Source: CAYVQZ01 sp964453435 (lineage in GTDB: Bacteria > Abyssobacteria > SURF-5). Taken from it: a DNA stretch of 25,524 bases. Both the position numbers and the translations under genes were made by a program. The notes beneath the pieces were generated by a model, which saw only the letters and a list, made by a program, of their open reading frames with translations, was not told the origin of the DNA and did not search any database. Below, piece after piece: positions 7,035 through 14,832 of the stretch (the stretch's first letter is position 1; every line of letters begins with the position of its first letter). The stretch is from positions 1-25,524 of the forward strand of contig CAYVQZ010000064.1 in NCBI GenBank assembly GCA_964453435.1, written 5' to 3'.

Positions 7035-8309
7035 TTGCCAACGATCACGCCTAGATTAGCGCTGCAAACGCTGCTTGATTCAGACCTCGATTTCGCAAAT
7101 GCAAATACCCGTTATGCAGCGCATGCTATCCATGCTTTTGCGGCAAAATTTCCACCTCAACTGCCTCGTCTTTTTATCAGCGAGCTGAGCGAACATAACG
7201 AAACAATCTTAGATCCCATGATGGGGTCAGGAACGACGATTCTCGAGGCTCTACTACTTGGCAGGAAAGCAATAGGATTCGACATTGACCCCCTTGCCGT
7301 AAAAATTACGGGTGTGAAGACAAATTCGCTCGATATATTCGAACTCTTCGCGCTCATCGAAGACATCACGACACGAGCGAATGAATTGTGCCGAGACAGG
7401 CAAAAAATGTTACGTTCGATTCAGGAAAGATATTCTCCTAAAACGAAGGAGTTTTTCGATTACTGGTTCAACCAAAGCACTCAAGTCGAGCTAATGGCCT
7501 TGGTCCTTTGCCTTGAAAGGGCGCATGACGTTAGAATGAGGAATCTTCTTGAAGTCATTTTCTCCTCGATTATCGTTACAAAATCGGGAGGCGTCTCCCT
7601 AGCCCGTGATTTGGCGCATTCCCGCCCTCACCGGGTACAGAATAAGAACTGCCACAGTGCAATTCAAAAATTCCGCGAGAAAGCAGACAAAACTGCCGTT
7701 CAAGTAGGCAACCTCAGCGGTGATTTAAAACCGCATATTATTTCTTATGCCGATTCGCGCAAATTGCCTCTTTCCAACGATTCCGTTGACCTAATCGTAA
7801 CATCCCCCCCGTACGTAAATGCCATTGATTATGTTCGCGCGCACAAGTTCTCACTTTCATGGCTTGGTTATCCAATCGAATCCCTGACAAACAAGAGAAG
7901 AGAGTACATCGGTTCGGAAAAATATAATAACGAAGATGAAAGATATTTCCCCGAAAAGGTTCGCAATGTTTTGGAATGCTTGAAAGAAAGGGATAAACGA
8001 AAGTCGAAGATAGCACGGAAATACTTCTCGGACATGAAAATCGCTTTCGGTGAAATGCATAGGGTGCTCAAGCCGGGAAAAATTGTCGTTATCGTTATCG
8101 GAACTTCGACAATACGAAACATGAATGTCGAAACACATATATGTTTGGCAAGGCTTGCAGAGCAAGTTGGCTTTGAAGTCGTGGATATAGCCGAGAGGAA
8201 TCTGGATCGAAACAAAAGGATGATGCCCGCCCGGTTCGGTGGGAAGCAATCCTCGATTGAACTGAGAATGCATAGCGAATATGTCGTTGGGTTGTTGAAA
8301 CAACGCTGA
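7035..8309 (+). CDS. Type II DNA methyltransferase (N4-cytosine or N6-adenine, TSPPY type)
   Basis: The product is 424 residues from TTG 7035, which has AAGGCGG 6 bases upstream and lies just after a good promoter; an ATG at 6987 is the alternative. Motif I, DPMMGSGTT (60-68) followed by EALLLGRKAIGFDIDP, binds S-adenosylmethionine. The catalytic motif IV is TSPPY (256-260). Motif I precedes motif IV with about 190 residues between them, a spacing that could hold the target-recognition region. The TSPPY form is typical of exocyclic-amino methyltransferases, not 5-methylcytosine enzymes. It protects host DNA from the nuclease encoded next, with which it overlaps by one base (TGATG). The DNA is more AT-rich than the flanking genes, consistent with horizontal acquisition. 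Confidence 0.85.
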   Translation: MPTITPRLALQTLLDSDLDFANANTRYAAHAIHAFAAKFPPQLPRLFISELSEHNETILDPMMGSGTTILEALLLGRKAIGFDIDPLAVKITGVKTNSLDIFELFALIEDITTRANELCRDRQKMLRSIQERYSPKTKEFFDYWFNQSTQVELMALVLCLERAHDVRMRNLLEVIFSSIIVTKSGGVSLARDLAHSRPHRVQNKNCHSAIQKFREKADKTAVQVGNLSGDLKPHIISYADSRKLPLSNDSVDLIVTSPPYVNAIDYVRAHKFSLSWLGYPIESLTNKRREYIGSEKYNNEDERYFPEKVRNVLECLKERDKRKSKIARKYFSDMKIAFGEMHRVLKPGKIVVIVIGTSTIRNMNVETHICLARLAEQVGFEVVDIAERNLDRNKRMMPARFGGKQSSIELRMHSEYVVGLLKQR

Positions 8310-9130
8310 TGCCATCACGAAAGCAGACCGAAGCCGATATAATATCAATTTTTAGAAACGCAAAATATCCGCAAGGCGCCTCTTTAGCGAGTGCGTGGCT
8401 GGGTATCTATCAGTCTTTAATGTGGTATGAGGAAATCGGAGACGCGAATTTCGATTTTCTTCCACACGTCATAGATGCCGACAAACTCCGTTTCTCGAAA
8501 AGTAAATCGGGAAAAAGCCGAAAGAAACCGTCTGCCTGGCAAACCCGGGCAAAGAGGTTTGAAGACTATTTGGCGCTCCATCTTGGATGCAAGTCTTCTG
8601 AAGTTAAAGAGCACGTTGATGCCTTAATGCGACAAGAGGAGTATCGACTTCTCCAACGGCAAAATCCTCTTGGAATTGCTTTCACCGCCCTCGTCGCTCA
8701 TCTCCTTCGAACTTACGGAAACGGCAAAATCATATACGAGCTGGAAGTTAAGGCAGACCGAATTTTTCCGGGCATTGCCATGCCGGGCAGGAGCGCGTCT
8801 CCTTTCATCGATATTCTTGTCTGTAGAGAGGATAAACCTATTGCTATTATCTCATCGAAGTGGAGTCTCAGGCACGACCGCATAAACGACATAACAAACG
8901 AATGCCCCATTTACAAAGCAGCAGCGCTCCGGCACAGAAGCAGATTAAGGTTCTATGTGGTCTCGAACGAGTTTGATCCTTCTCGGCTGAACAGAATTCT
9001 CTCAGATGATTGTGTCGACGGGCTTGCCCACGTTCGGAAAGAAGCCGTCACCAAAGTCTGTGAATTAGATGGAAGATTAGATAGACTTATGGACCTAACC
9101 GACCTCGTAGAGGCAACCTTCTCTTGGTAA
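8309..9130 (+). CDS. Type II restriction endonuclease, CCGG-family (NgoMIV/Cfr10I/BsaWI-like) PD-(D/E)XK fold
   Basis: The product is 273 residues. An N-terminal, mostly helical region (1-120) is followed by a PD-(D/E)XK-type core: Asp168 in SPFIDILV, then Lys184 in ISSKWS, then Glu198 in TNEC. Lys184 and Glu198 are spaced K-X13-E, and Arg188-x-Asp190-Arg191 falls between them. From memory this is the same spacing as the catalytic Lys and Glu and the R-S-D-R base-reading residues of NgoMIV, shared with Cfr10I, Bse634I and BsaWI, all of which read a CCGG core. I therefore predict a CCGG-containing target, exact flanks unknown. Length and helical N-terminus resemble BsaWI. The ATG overlaps the methyltransferase stop, so the pair is an operon. 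No controller protein gene is seen. Confidence 0.78.
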   Translation: MPSRKQTEADIISIFRNAKYPQGASLASAWLGIYQSLMWYEEIGDANFDFLPHVIDADKLRFSKSKSGKSRKKPSAWQTRAKRFEDYLALHLGCKSSEVKEHVDALMRQEEYRLLQRQNPLGIAFTALVAHLLRTYGNGKIIYELEVKADRIFPGIAMPGRSASPFIDILVCREDKPIAIISSKWSLRHDRINDITNECPIYKAAALRHRSRLRFYVVSNEFDPSRLNRILSDDCVDGLAHVRKEAVTKVCELDGRLDRLMDLTDLVEATFSW

Positions 9131-9158
9131 GAATCCCGTCTCTCTTGAAATCTTACTC

Positions 9159-10457
9159 ATGAAATTAAAAGTCGCCAGTTCCCGCGGCAACGCTCTTTCC
9201 TACCGATGGTGGATATTCTCGATTCTGGCGCTGGGATACGTGCTCGTCTACTTCCACCGATTGTCTCCGGCGGTCATGGCGCTCGAACTCATGACGACGT
9301 TCGGGGTCGGCGGAACCATCGTGGGAGTGCTCGGCTCGGCATATTTCTATCCCTATGCGGTGATGCAGCTCCCGGCAGGGCTGCTGGCGGACTCGCTCGG
9401 CCCGCGAAAGACCGTGACAACCTTCCTGCTCATAGCCGCCGTGGGCGCGTTGCTCTTCGCGGCGGCGCCCAATATCACGGTTGCCATAATCGCGCGAATC
9501 CTCGTGGGGCTGGGCGTCTGCATGGTGTTTGTGCCGACGCTGAAAATACTCTCCCAGTGGTTCCGCAAGAGCGAGTTCTCGATGATGGCGGCCATCCTGA
9601 ATGCGATGGGGGGCGTGGGCGTCCTCGGCGCGGCCGCTCCGCTCGCGTTTCTTACCGACCGCCTTGGATGGAGAATGACATTCGTCGCCATCGGCGCCGC
9701 CACCGTGTTCCTGGCACTCGCCGTCTGGGCATGGGTACGAAACACCCCTGCCGAAATGGGATTTTCCTCGCTCGCCCTTACGGATGGCGGGACCTCAGAC
9801 GCGGTTCCGGCGACGGAGGCGATTCCATTGCTCGAAGGCATGAAGCGGGTGCTAAAAAACCCTCGTTTCTGGGCGATTGCGGTGTGGTTCTTTTTCAGTT
9901 GCGGAATCTTCTTCGGCATCGGGGGCCTGTGGGGAGGCCCGTACCTCATGCAGGTTTACGGACTCAGCAAGACGGAGGCGGGAAATGTTCTGAACATGTT
10001 GGCGGTGGCGCTCATATTCGGAAGCCCTCTCCTGAGCATGCTTTCGGACAGAGCGTTGAAAAGCCGCAAGAAGGTTCTGGTGCTCAGCGCGGTCGGAATC
10101 ACGCTCACGATGCTGGCGCTCGTGCTGTTTACGAATCGAATACCCGGTGTGCTGCTCTACCCGGTGTTCCTCTCGCTCGGTCTTTTCTCGGGAGCTGTCG
10201 TGGTCATCGCATTCACCGCCACCAAGGAACTGTTTCCGCTGGAGATTGCCGGGACCTCGGTGGGAACGGTAAACCTGTTTCCGTTCGCGGGCGGCGCCTT
10301 ATTTCAACCGCTTCTCGGCAATGTCCTCGAGCGATTCGGCGCCGAGCCGGTGGCGGGATACCGGGCCGTCTTCCTCTTGTGTCTCGGGGCGGGAATCATT
10401 TCGCTGATTTCGATCTCGTTTATGCAGGAAACGCTCGATTCGGATGACGCCCGATAG
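9159..10457 (+). CDS. Major facilitator superfamily transporter
   Basis: The product is 432 residues with about 12 membrane helices in two halves joined by a cytoplasmic loop near residues 200-235. Loop 2-3 carries the MFS signature (GLLADSLGPRKTV, residues about 74-86). TM1 contains YFHRLSPAVMA, and LNAMGGVGVLGAA lies in TM5. It resembles the branch that includes organic-anion and nitrate/nitrite-type carriers, but the substrate cannot be assigned. It begins 28 bases after the restriction endonuclease stop with no clear ribosome-binding site and ends 33 bases from the convergent iorB stop. Its base composition returns to the GC-rich type of the core genome, so it is probably not part of the restriction-modification insertion, although readthrough from that operon is possible. 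Confidence 0.85.
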   Translation: MKLKVASSRGNALSYRWWIFSILALGYVLVYFHRLSPAVMALELMTTFGVGGTIVGVLGSAYFYPYAVMQLPAGLLADSLGPRKTVTTFLLIAAVGALLFAAAPNITVAIIARILVGLGVCMVFVPTLKILSQWFRKSEFSMMAAILNAMGGVGVLGAAAPLAFLTDRLGWRMTFVAIGAATVFLALAVWAWVRNTPAEMGFSSLALTDGGTSDAVPATEAIPLLEGMKRVLKNPRFWAIAVWFFFSCGIFFGIGGLWGGPYLMQVYGLSKTEAGNVLNMLAVALIFGSPLLSMLSDRALKSRKKVLVLSAVGITLTMLALVLFTNRIPGVLLYPVFLSLGLFSGAVVVIAFTATKELFPLEIAGTSVGTVNLFPFAGGALFQPLLGNVLERFGAEPVAGYRAVFLLCLGAGIISLISISFMQETLDSDDAR

Positions 10458-10490
10458 TCGAATTTCCGGGGAACAGGGAGCGGGGAAAAC

Positions 10491-11075
10491 TCACAAAGCT
10501 TTGGCCGAGGCTCTTCCCAGTTCGAATACCTCGAGAACCACTTCAAGAACCGCCGGCTTTCTTCCGAACACCTGGTTGATGCTCTTCTCCCATACCCTGC
10601 TGTCAATATCGGTGATGTGCCCGGCAAGCGCGCCCAGCAGAAGGAAATTGACAGACCGACGCCTCTTCGGATTTGCGGCGAGAGTTTCGCCGTCCACGAC
10701 GTGAATGCTCTGCGGCAGGGCATGCAGCCGGTCGAGAACATCCTCCGGGTACGGGACCATGCCCGATGAGACCGGAACGGGGTCCAACCGTTGATTGTTC
10801 ACGATGAAGACGCCGTCCGGTTTCGCGTAATGTGCGAATCTCAACGATTCCACGCGCTCGAACGCCAGAACGAAGTCGGCCTCACCCGCCATCATCAAAG
10901 GGGAATCGACCCGCTCCGCATATCGCACATGAGAGTACACGCTGCCGCCGCGCTGGGCCATTCCGTGGACTTCGCTGACTTTCACATCGAACCCGCTCGC
11001 CATTGCCGAGCGGGCGAGAATGTCGGCGCAGGTCAGAACGCCCTGCCCGCCGACGCCTGCCATGAGCACATTCAT
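10491..11075 (-). CDS. iorB: Indolepyruvate:ferredoxin oxidoreductase, beta subunit
   Basis: The product is 194 residues, the usual IorB length. It starts MNVLMAGVGGQGVLTCADIL, the GxGGQG motif of the gamma-type domain of 2-oxoacid:ferredoxin oxidoreductases, followed by VSEVHGMAQRGGSV, a family hallmark. With IorA it forms the enzyme that oxidatively decarboxylates aryl pyruvates to aryl-acetyl-CoA and reduces ferredoxin. The ATG at 11075 overlaps the iorA stop in an ATGA, so the two are translationally coupled; the open frame running on to 11105 is not needed. It is the last gene before the convergent MFS gene. Confidence 0.93.
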   Translation of the reverse strand: MNVLMAGVGGQGVLTCADILARSAMASGFDVKVSEVHGMAQRGGSVYSHVRYAERVDSPLMMAGEADFVLAFERVESLRFAHYAKPDGVFIVNNQRLDPVPVSSGMVPYPEDVLDRLHALPQSIHVVDGETLAANPKRRRSVNFLLLGALAGHITDIDSRVWEKSINQVFGRKPAVLEVVLEVFELGRASAKAL

Positions 11076-12844
11076 TGTTTCGCTCCTATCGCGTCGAATT
11101 GACACACTCGTTCACACAAGCCGCAACCCTGGCAGAAAAATTCGTCAATGAAAAATCTCTTATCCTTCTCTTTTCCCATCTGAATGATTGCCGGACAACC
11201 GAGACGGATACACGCCGTGCACTGGTTGCACAACTCCTGGTCGATCTGGTATTTCGGCAGTTCCTCCTGTCCCGAAATCAACACGCAGGGCCGTTTGGCG
11301 ACTATCAATGACGGCTCCTCGCTTTCCAGGCAGGCCTTTATGGTCTGCTCGAGCCGGTCGAACTCGAGCGGATTTATGGTGTGCGCGTCGCGGATGCCGA
11401 TGCCGTGGGCCAGCTTTTCGAAGTCGAGCGAGACAGTCGGCTCGCCCCGAAGCGTCTTCCCCGTGCCGGGGTGTTCCTGGCGGCCCGTCATCGCGGTTGT
11501 GCAGTTGTCCAGAATCACAACAAGAGTCGCTCCCTTGTTGTAGACGATGTCCACCAGGCCGGTGATTCCGCCGTGAATGAATGTGGAATCGCCGAGCGCC
11601 GCGACGGTCTTCCCCCTCTCGGTCGCCTTTTCGATGCCGAACGCCATTCCCACGCTCGCACCCATGCAGAGGCAGGAATCCATTGCGTTCAGCGGCGGCT
11701 GAGCCGCCAGCGTGTAGCAGCCGATGTCGCCCATGATATTCACTTTGAACTTCTTCAGAATGCTGAGAACGATGCGGTGTGAGCACCCCGGACACATCAC
11801 GGGCGGCCGCGGCGGCACGTCGGCATAAGCGCCGGCGGTAATTGTTATCGCGCTCCGCTTCCGGACCATCCGCGGAAATTTCGAGCGGAGAGCCTCCCAC
11901 ACAATTTCCGGCGAGAACTCGCCGCACAGCGAGAGTCCGATCTCTTTCCCGCTTACCTCCAGCCCGAGGGCGCGCACCTGTTCTTCGATAATCGGGTCGA
12001 GCTCCTCGATGACAACCAGGTTCTTCACCATGCCGGCGAATCGCCGAATCATCTCCTTCGGCAGCGGATTGACGATTCCGAGCTTGAGAAAAGACGCCCT
12101 GGGCGCGGCCTCCATGGCGTACTGGTAGGCCACACCGCTCGATATTATGCCGAGGGAGCGGGACCTCTTTATGATTCGGTTGAACTCCGATCGCTCAACC
12201 AGGGCCTGCAATTTCCTCATTCGCTCCTCGACAACGACGTGGCGGCCGCGGGCATAACCGGGCAGCATCACGTATTTCGGGATGTCTCGCGTGAAACCCT
12301 CGACTTTCTTTTCTTTCCTCTCGTCCAGGGTAATGATTCCCTTCCCATGCGATATCCGCGTGGTCAGCCGCAAAATGACCGGCGTGTCATATTCTTCGCT
12401 CAAATCGAACGCGTACTTGACGAACTCCTTCGTCTCCTGGCTGTCCGCAGGCTCGAGCATGGGCAGCTTCGCCGCCCGCGCGTAATAACGGTTGTCCTGC
12501 TCGTTCTGCGAACTGTGCATGCCGGGATCGTCGGCATTGATTATGACCAACCCTCCCTTCACGCCAATATATGATGAGGTAAAGAGCGGGTCCGCTGCGA
12601 CATTCATTCCGACGTGCTTCATCGAGGCCAGCGAGCGCGCTCCGGCAATCGAGGCGCCGATCGCTTCCTCGAGCGCGACTTTCTCGTTCACCGACCAGTG
12701 CGCGTACACGCCCTCGTACCTGGCCAGGTTCTCCAGAACCTCGGTCGCGGGGGTGCCCGGGTAGCTCGCGGCGAATTTCACGCCGGCTTCATACGCTCCG
12801 CAAGCAGCGGCCTCGTTTCCTGACATGAAAACCGTGTTGCCCAT
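11072..12844 (-). CDS. iorA: Indolepyruvate:ferredoxin oxidoreductase, alpha subunit
   Basis: The product is 590 residues. The N-terminal pyrimidine-binding domain begins FMSGNEAAACGAYEAGV, with SYPGTPATEV at 27-36. The TPP-binding domain carries CPGCSHR (351-357) and the GDS...N motif (Gly418-Ser420 to Asn447). The C-terminus has two [4Fe-4S] ferredoxin motifs: Cys539, 542, 545 and 550, and Cys571, 574, 577 and 581. It is a cytoplasmic, oxygen-sensitive enzyme that turns arylpyruvates from aromatic amino acids into arylacetyl-CoA and CO2, reducing ferredoxin. It is the first gene of the two-gene iorAB operon, and lies downstream of the porin terminator in a separate transcription unit. Confidence 0.95.
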   Translation of the reverse strand: MGNTVFMSGNEAAACGAYEAGVKFAASYPGTPATEVLENLARYEGVYAHWSVNEKVALEEAIGASIAGARSLASMKHVGMNVAADPLFTSSYIGVKGGLVIINADDPGMHSSQNEQDNRYYARAAKLPMLEPADSQETKEFVKYAFDLSEEYDTPVILRLTTRISHGKGIITLDERKEKKVEGFTRDIPKYVMLPGYARGRHVVVEERMRKLQALVERSEFNRIIKRSRSLGIISSGVAYQYAMEAAPRASFLKLGIVNPLPKEMIRRFAGMVKNLVVIEELDPIIEEQVRALGLEVSGKEIGLSLCGEFSPEIVWEALRSKFPRMVRKRSAITITAGAYADVPPRPPVMCPGCSHRIVLSILKKFKVNIMGDIGCYTLAAQPPLNAMDSCLCMGASVGMAFGIEKATERGKTVAALGDSTFIHGGITGLVDIVYNKGATLVVILDNCTTAMTGRQEHPGTGKTLRGEPTVSLDFEKLAHGIGIRDAHTINPLEFDRLEQTIKACLESEEPSLIVAKRPCVLISGQEELPKYQIDQELCNQCTACIRLGCPAIIQMGKEKDKRFFIDEFFCQGCGLCERVCQFDAIGAKQ

Positions 12845-12926
12845 CTCGTGTGCTCCTGAAACGTGTAGGAATTCCCAGTGCGAATGATAATTCGGGCTTC
12901 ATTGGGGCATCGCCCAAAGGCTTTTC

Positions 12927-12932
12927 ATTATA
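12927..12932 (-). promoter_or_regulatory. Possible -10 element for iorAB
   Basis: A perfect TATAAT on the minus strand about 85 bases before the iorA ATG, inside an AT-rich patch. No convincing -35 hexamer sits at 16-18 bases, so an activator or another sigma factor may be used. Confidence 0.3.
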
Positions 12933-13074
12933 CCACAATTATCTGCCGTTCTTTCGGAAAAAATCGGGACAAACTTGAATCGAACCGGGTCGGTTCCCTT
13001 CACAAACAACGAATGCAAAAGAGTCTTTCATTCGTAAGAAAAGGATAGCTGTCACAATTGCCGGACGATTGTCG

Positions 13075-13107
13075 AAAAAAGGAAGGCGGGCAATTTGCCC
13101 GCCTTCC
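13075..13107 (-). terminator. Rho-independent terminator of the porin gene
   Basis: On the minus strand, an 11-13 bp perfect GC-rich stem (GGAAGGCGGGC and its complement, 13081-13107) is followed by six T. It starts about 20 bases after the porin stop. Confidence 0.88.
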
Positions 13108-13127
13108 CGAATGCCGACATGGACTCA

Positions 13128-14645
13128 TTAGAATTTGTAGATGAACGCTGTCTGAACCCGTACGTCGTCTCCGTCTTCCAGCTGAATCCAATTGGTTTTG
13201 TGATACGCCAACTCAAGACCGACATCGAAGTTCGGCACGACCGTGTAGATGACATTGCCAAAAACCGTATAGTTCAGTCTGCGGCCCCCGAGGCCGAGGT
13301 CATCGGTATCGGGATCGTCCATACCGTAACCGGCATTGAACAGCAGACCCGGACGAGGCGTGAGCATCGCGTGGATAAATCCGCCGTAAGCCTCCACCTC
13401 TTCTATCCTGTCTACAAGTCTTGCTTCGCCCTGCAGGATACCTCCATAGACGTTGTCCAGGTTCTCACCCGTCCAGATTTCTCCCTGAATTGCAAGAAGT
13501 CCCGGAATCACGTCAATTTTGCCATCCAGCGCGACCATCCATATGTCTAAGTCTTGCTTGTTTCCTGCATTGGTCGGACTTCCGGGAGGAGATCCCGCAT
13601 AATCGGTCTCTTCCTCTCCAATCATGCCGGAGATTCCAAAGCTGATCTTCCTGTCTTGAAGCGCCACCGTGTCAAGCCCGATCCGACCCTCGACCATGGG
13701 CCATGCAGCTTCCACGCCATCGAGCAGCAGGTCCTTGTCGATGTCATCTCCCAGACTACGGTCAACATGGTTTATGCTGCCCTGGGCGGTCAGCTTCGTT
13801 CCATCGACGTCCCACCACTTCGTGAGGCGTAACTGAGGACGCCGGTAGCCGACATTACCGGAACCCCACAAGACCACACAGTCAAGCATGTAGGGGATTC
13901 TCGGGGCGACGACATCCCATGTCTGGCCGGCGAGAAGACTCCATGTCGGATAAACCAGCTCCGCATAGGCGTGCCGCATGCGGATTCGGTGAGCCACAAC
14001 ATCGCCGCCCTGTTCTGACAATTCGTCAAAATCGACCTCGATTTTGCCCCTGACGTTTCCGCCAACGAACTCCGGCCCGTCAAAGTTCAGGCCGATTCGG
14101 GTTGCCGTAGCAGTCATCGCAAAGCTTCCATCATCATCCAAATGGTTTGCGTTGTCTATGCCGAGTGGGCCTTTGAGTTTATCGAATACAAAGTCTCGGT
14201 CGCCCTCGGGCCATGCCCAGCCTACGACATTCCCGGAAAACATAAAAACGGCGGAGTCGTCATAGGCGGCGTCCAAACGGATAAACCCGTACGGAGTGAT
14301 CCGGATTTTGCCGCCTCCGATTGTGAACCCGTCTTTCTGTGGCGGCAGCTCGGCCTTCACCTGTTCAACGATCGCGTCAACATTCGCATACGGAATCGGT
14401 TCCTCGACGGATTCCTCCAGGTCGAGGAGAGTCCGCTCCTGCTGCTCCATTTTCATCTCCTGCCGCTGGAGCTTCTTCTGCTGCTCCTCGATCTGCTTCT
14501 GCTGGCTCTGAACGATTTCATTGAGCCTGTCGAGCTGCTCTTTCAGAGCCTGCAGGTCATCTGTTTGGGGATTTTCCGCAAACACCGGCGATACGAGCAG
14601 ACCGCCCATAGCAACGATGCAGAGGAAAAAAACTAGTTTTTTCAT
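13128..14645 (-). CDS. Outer-membrane porin with periplasmic coiled coil (DcaP-like)
   Basis: The product is 505 residues. A signal peptide (MKKLVFFLCIVAMGG..., probable cleavage after VFA at about 23) precedes a Gln/Glu/Lys-rich coiled coil at about 30-82. A beta-rich domain begins near 108 (GKIRITPYGFIRLDAAYDD) and ends with IYKF, so the last residue is Phe as in many BAM substrates. Coiled coil plus barrel is the plan of DcaP-type trimeric porins, which pass dicarboxylic or aromatic acids; the substrate here is unknown. The gene has an AAGGAG-type ribosome-binding site, its own predicted promoter and a strong terminator. It lies between the liv/paaK operon and iorAB, so it may be the outer-membrane door for the substrate handled by these genes; that is inference. 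Confidence 0.78.
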   Translation of the reverse strand: MKKLVFFLCIVAMGGLLVSPVFAENPQTDDLQALKEQLDRLNEIVQSQQKQIEEQQKKLQRQEMKMEQQERTLLDLEESVEEPIPYANVDAIVEQVKAELPPQKDGFTIGGGKIRITPYGFIRLDAAYDDSAVFMFSGNVVGWAWPEGDRDFVFDKLKGPLGIDNANHLDDDGSFAMTATATRIGLNFDGPEFVGGNVRGKIEVDFDELSEQGGDVVAHRIRMRHAYAELVYPTWSLLAGQTWDVVAPRIPYMLDCVVLWGSGNVGYRRPQLRLTKWWDVDGTKLTAQGSINHVDRSLGDDIDKDLLLDGVEAAWPMVEGRIGLDTVALQDRKISFGISGMIGEEETDYAGSPPGSPTNAGNKQDLDIWMVALDGKIDVIPGLLAIQGEIWTGENLDNVYGGILQGEARLVDRIEEVEAYGGFIHAMLTPRPGLLFNAGYGMDDPDTDDLGLGGRRLNYTVFGNVIYTVVPNFDVGLELAYHKTNWIQLEDGDDVRVQTAFIYKF

Positions 14646-14679
14646 GCCTTCTCCTTCACGATTTGATTCTGCTTTCGCC

Positions 14680-14708
14680 CGTATTTTTCATCCCTAACCT
14701 GTCGTCAA
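14680..14708 (-). promoter_or_regulatory. Predicted porin promoter
   Basis: On the minus strand, TTGACG (14703-14708) is followed after 17 bases by AATACG (14680-14685). The -35 is strong and the -10 weak. It lies 35 bases before the porin ATG. Confidence 0.35.
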
Positions 14709-14772
14709 TTCTACACGTGGTTCCAAATTGCTCGGAAGGAGTTCCCTCTCCCCTTCTGAAATCACCCCCTTT

Positions 14773-14786
14773 TGTTCGAACGAACA
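14773..14786. repeat. Perfect 14-bp inverted repeat between the paaK-like and porin genes
   Basis: TGTTCG-AA-CGAACA, a perfect palindrome about 65 bases upstream of the predicted porin -35. It could be an operator or part of the 3' end of the paaK-like transcript. An adjacent weaker hairpin (CTCGGG/CCCGAG, 14799-14818) has no T run. Confidence 0.4.
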
Positions 14787-14832
14787 GGTTCGGAAGAACT
14801 CGGGATCGACCACCCGAGCGTCTTGGGGCGGC

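Noticed and set aside
6956..7054. A short peptide MDLDIELW... between the aminotransferase and the methyltransferase
   Set aside because: It overlaps the predicted promoter and the methyltransferase start in another frame; only 32 codons and no clear ribosome-binding site.
9206..10447. A 413-codon plus-strand frame overlapping the MFS gene
   Set aside because: The overlapping frame with 12 membrane helices and the MFS signature is the real gene; this one is Arg/Gly/His-rich shadow.
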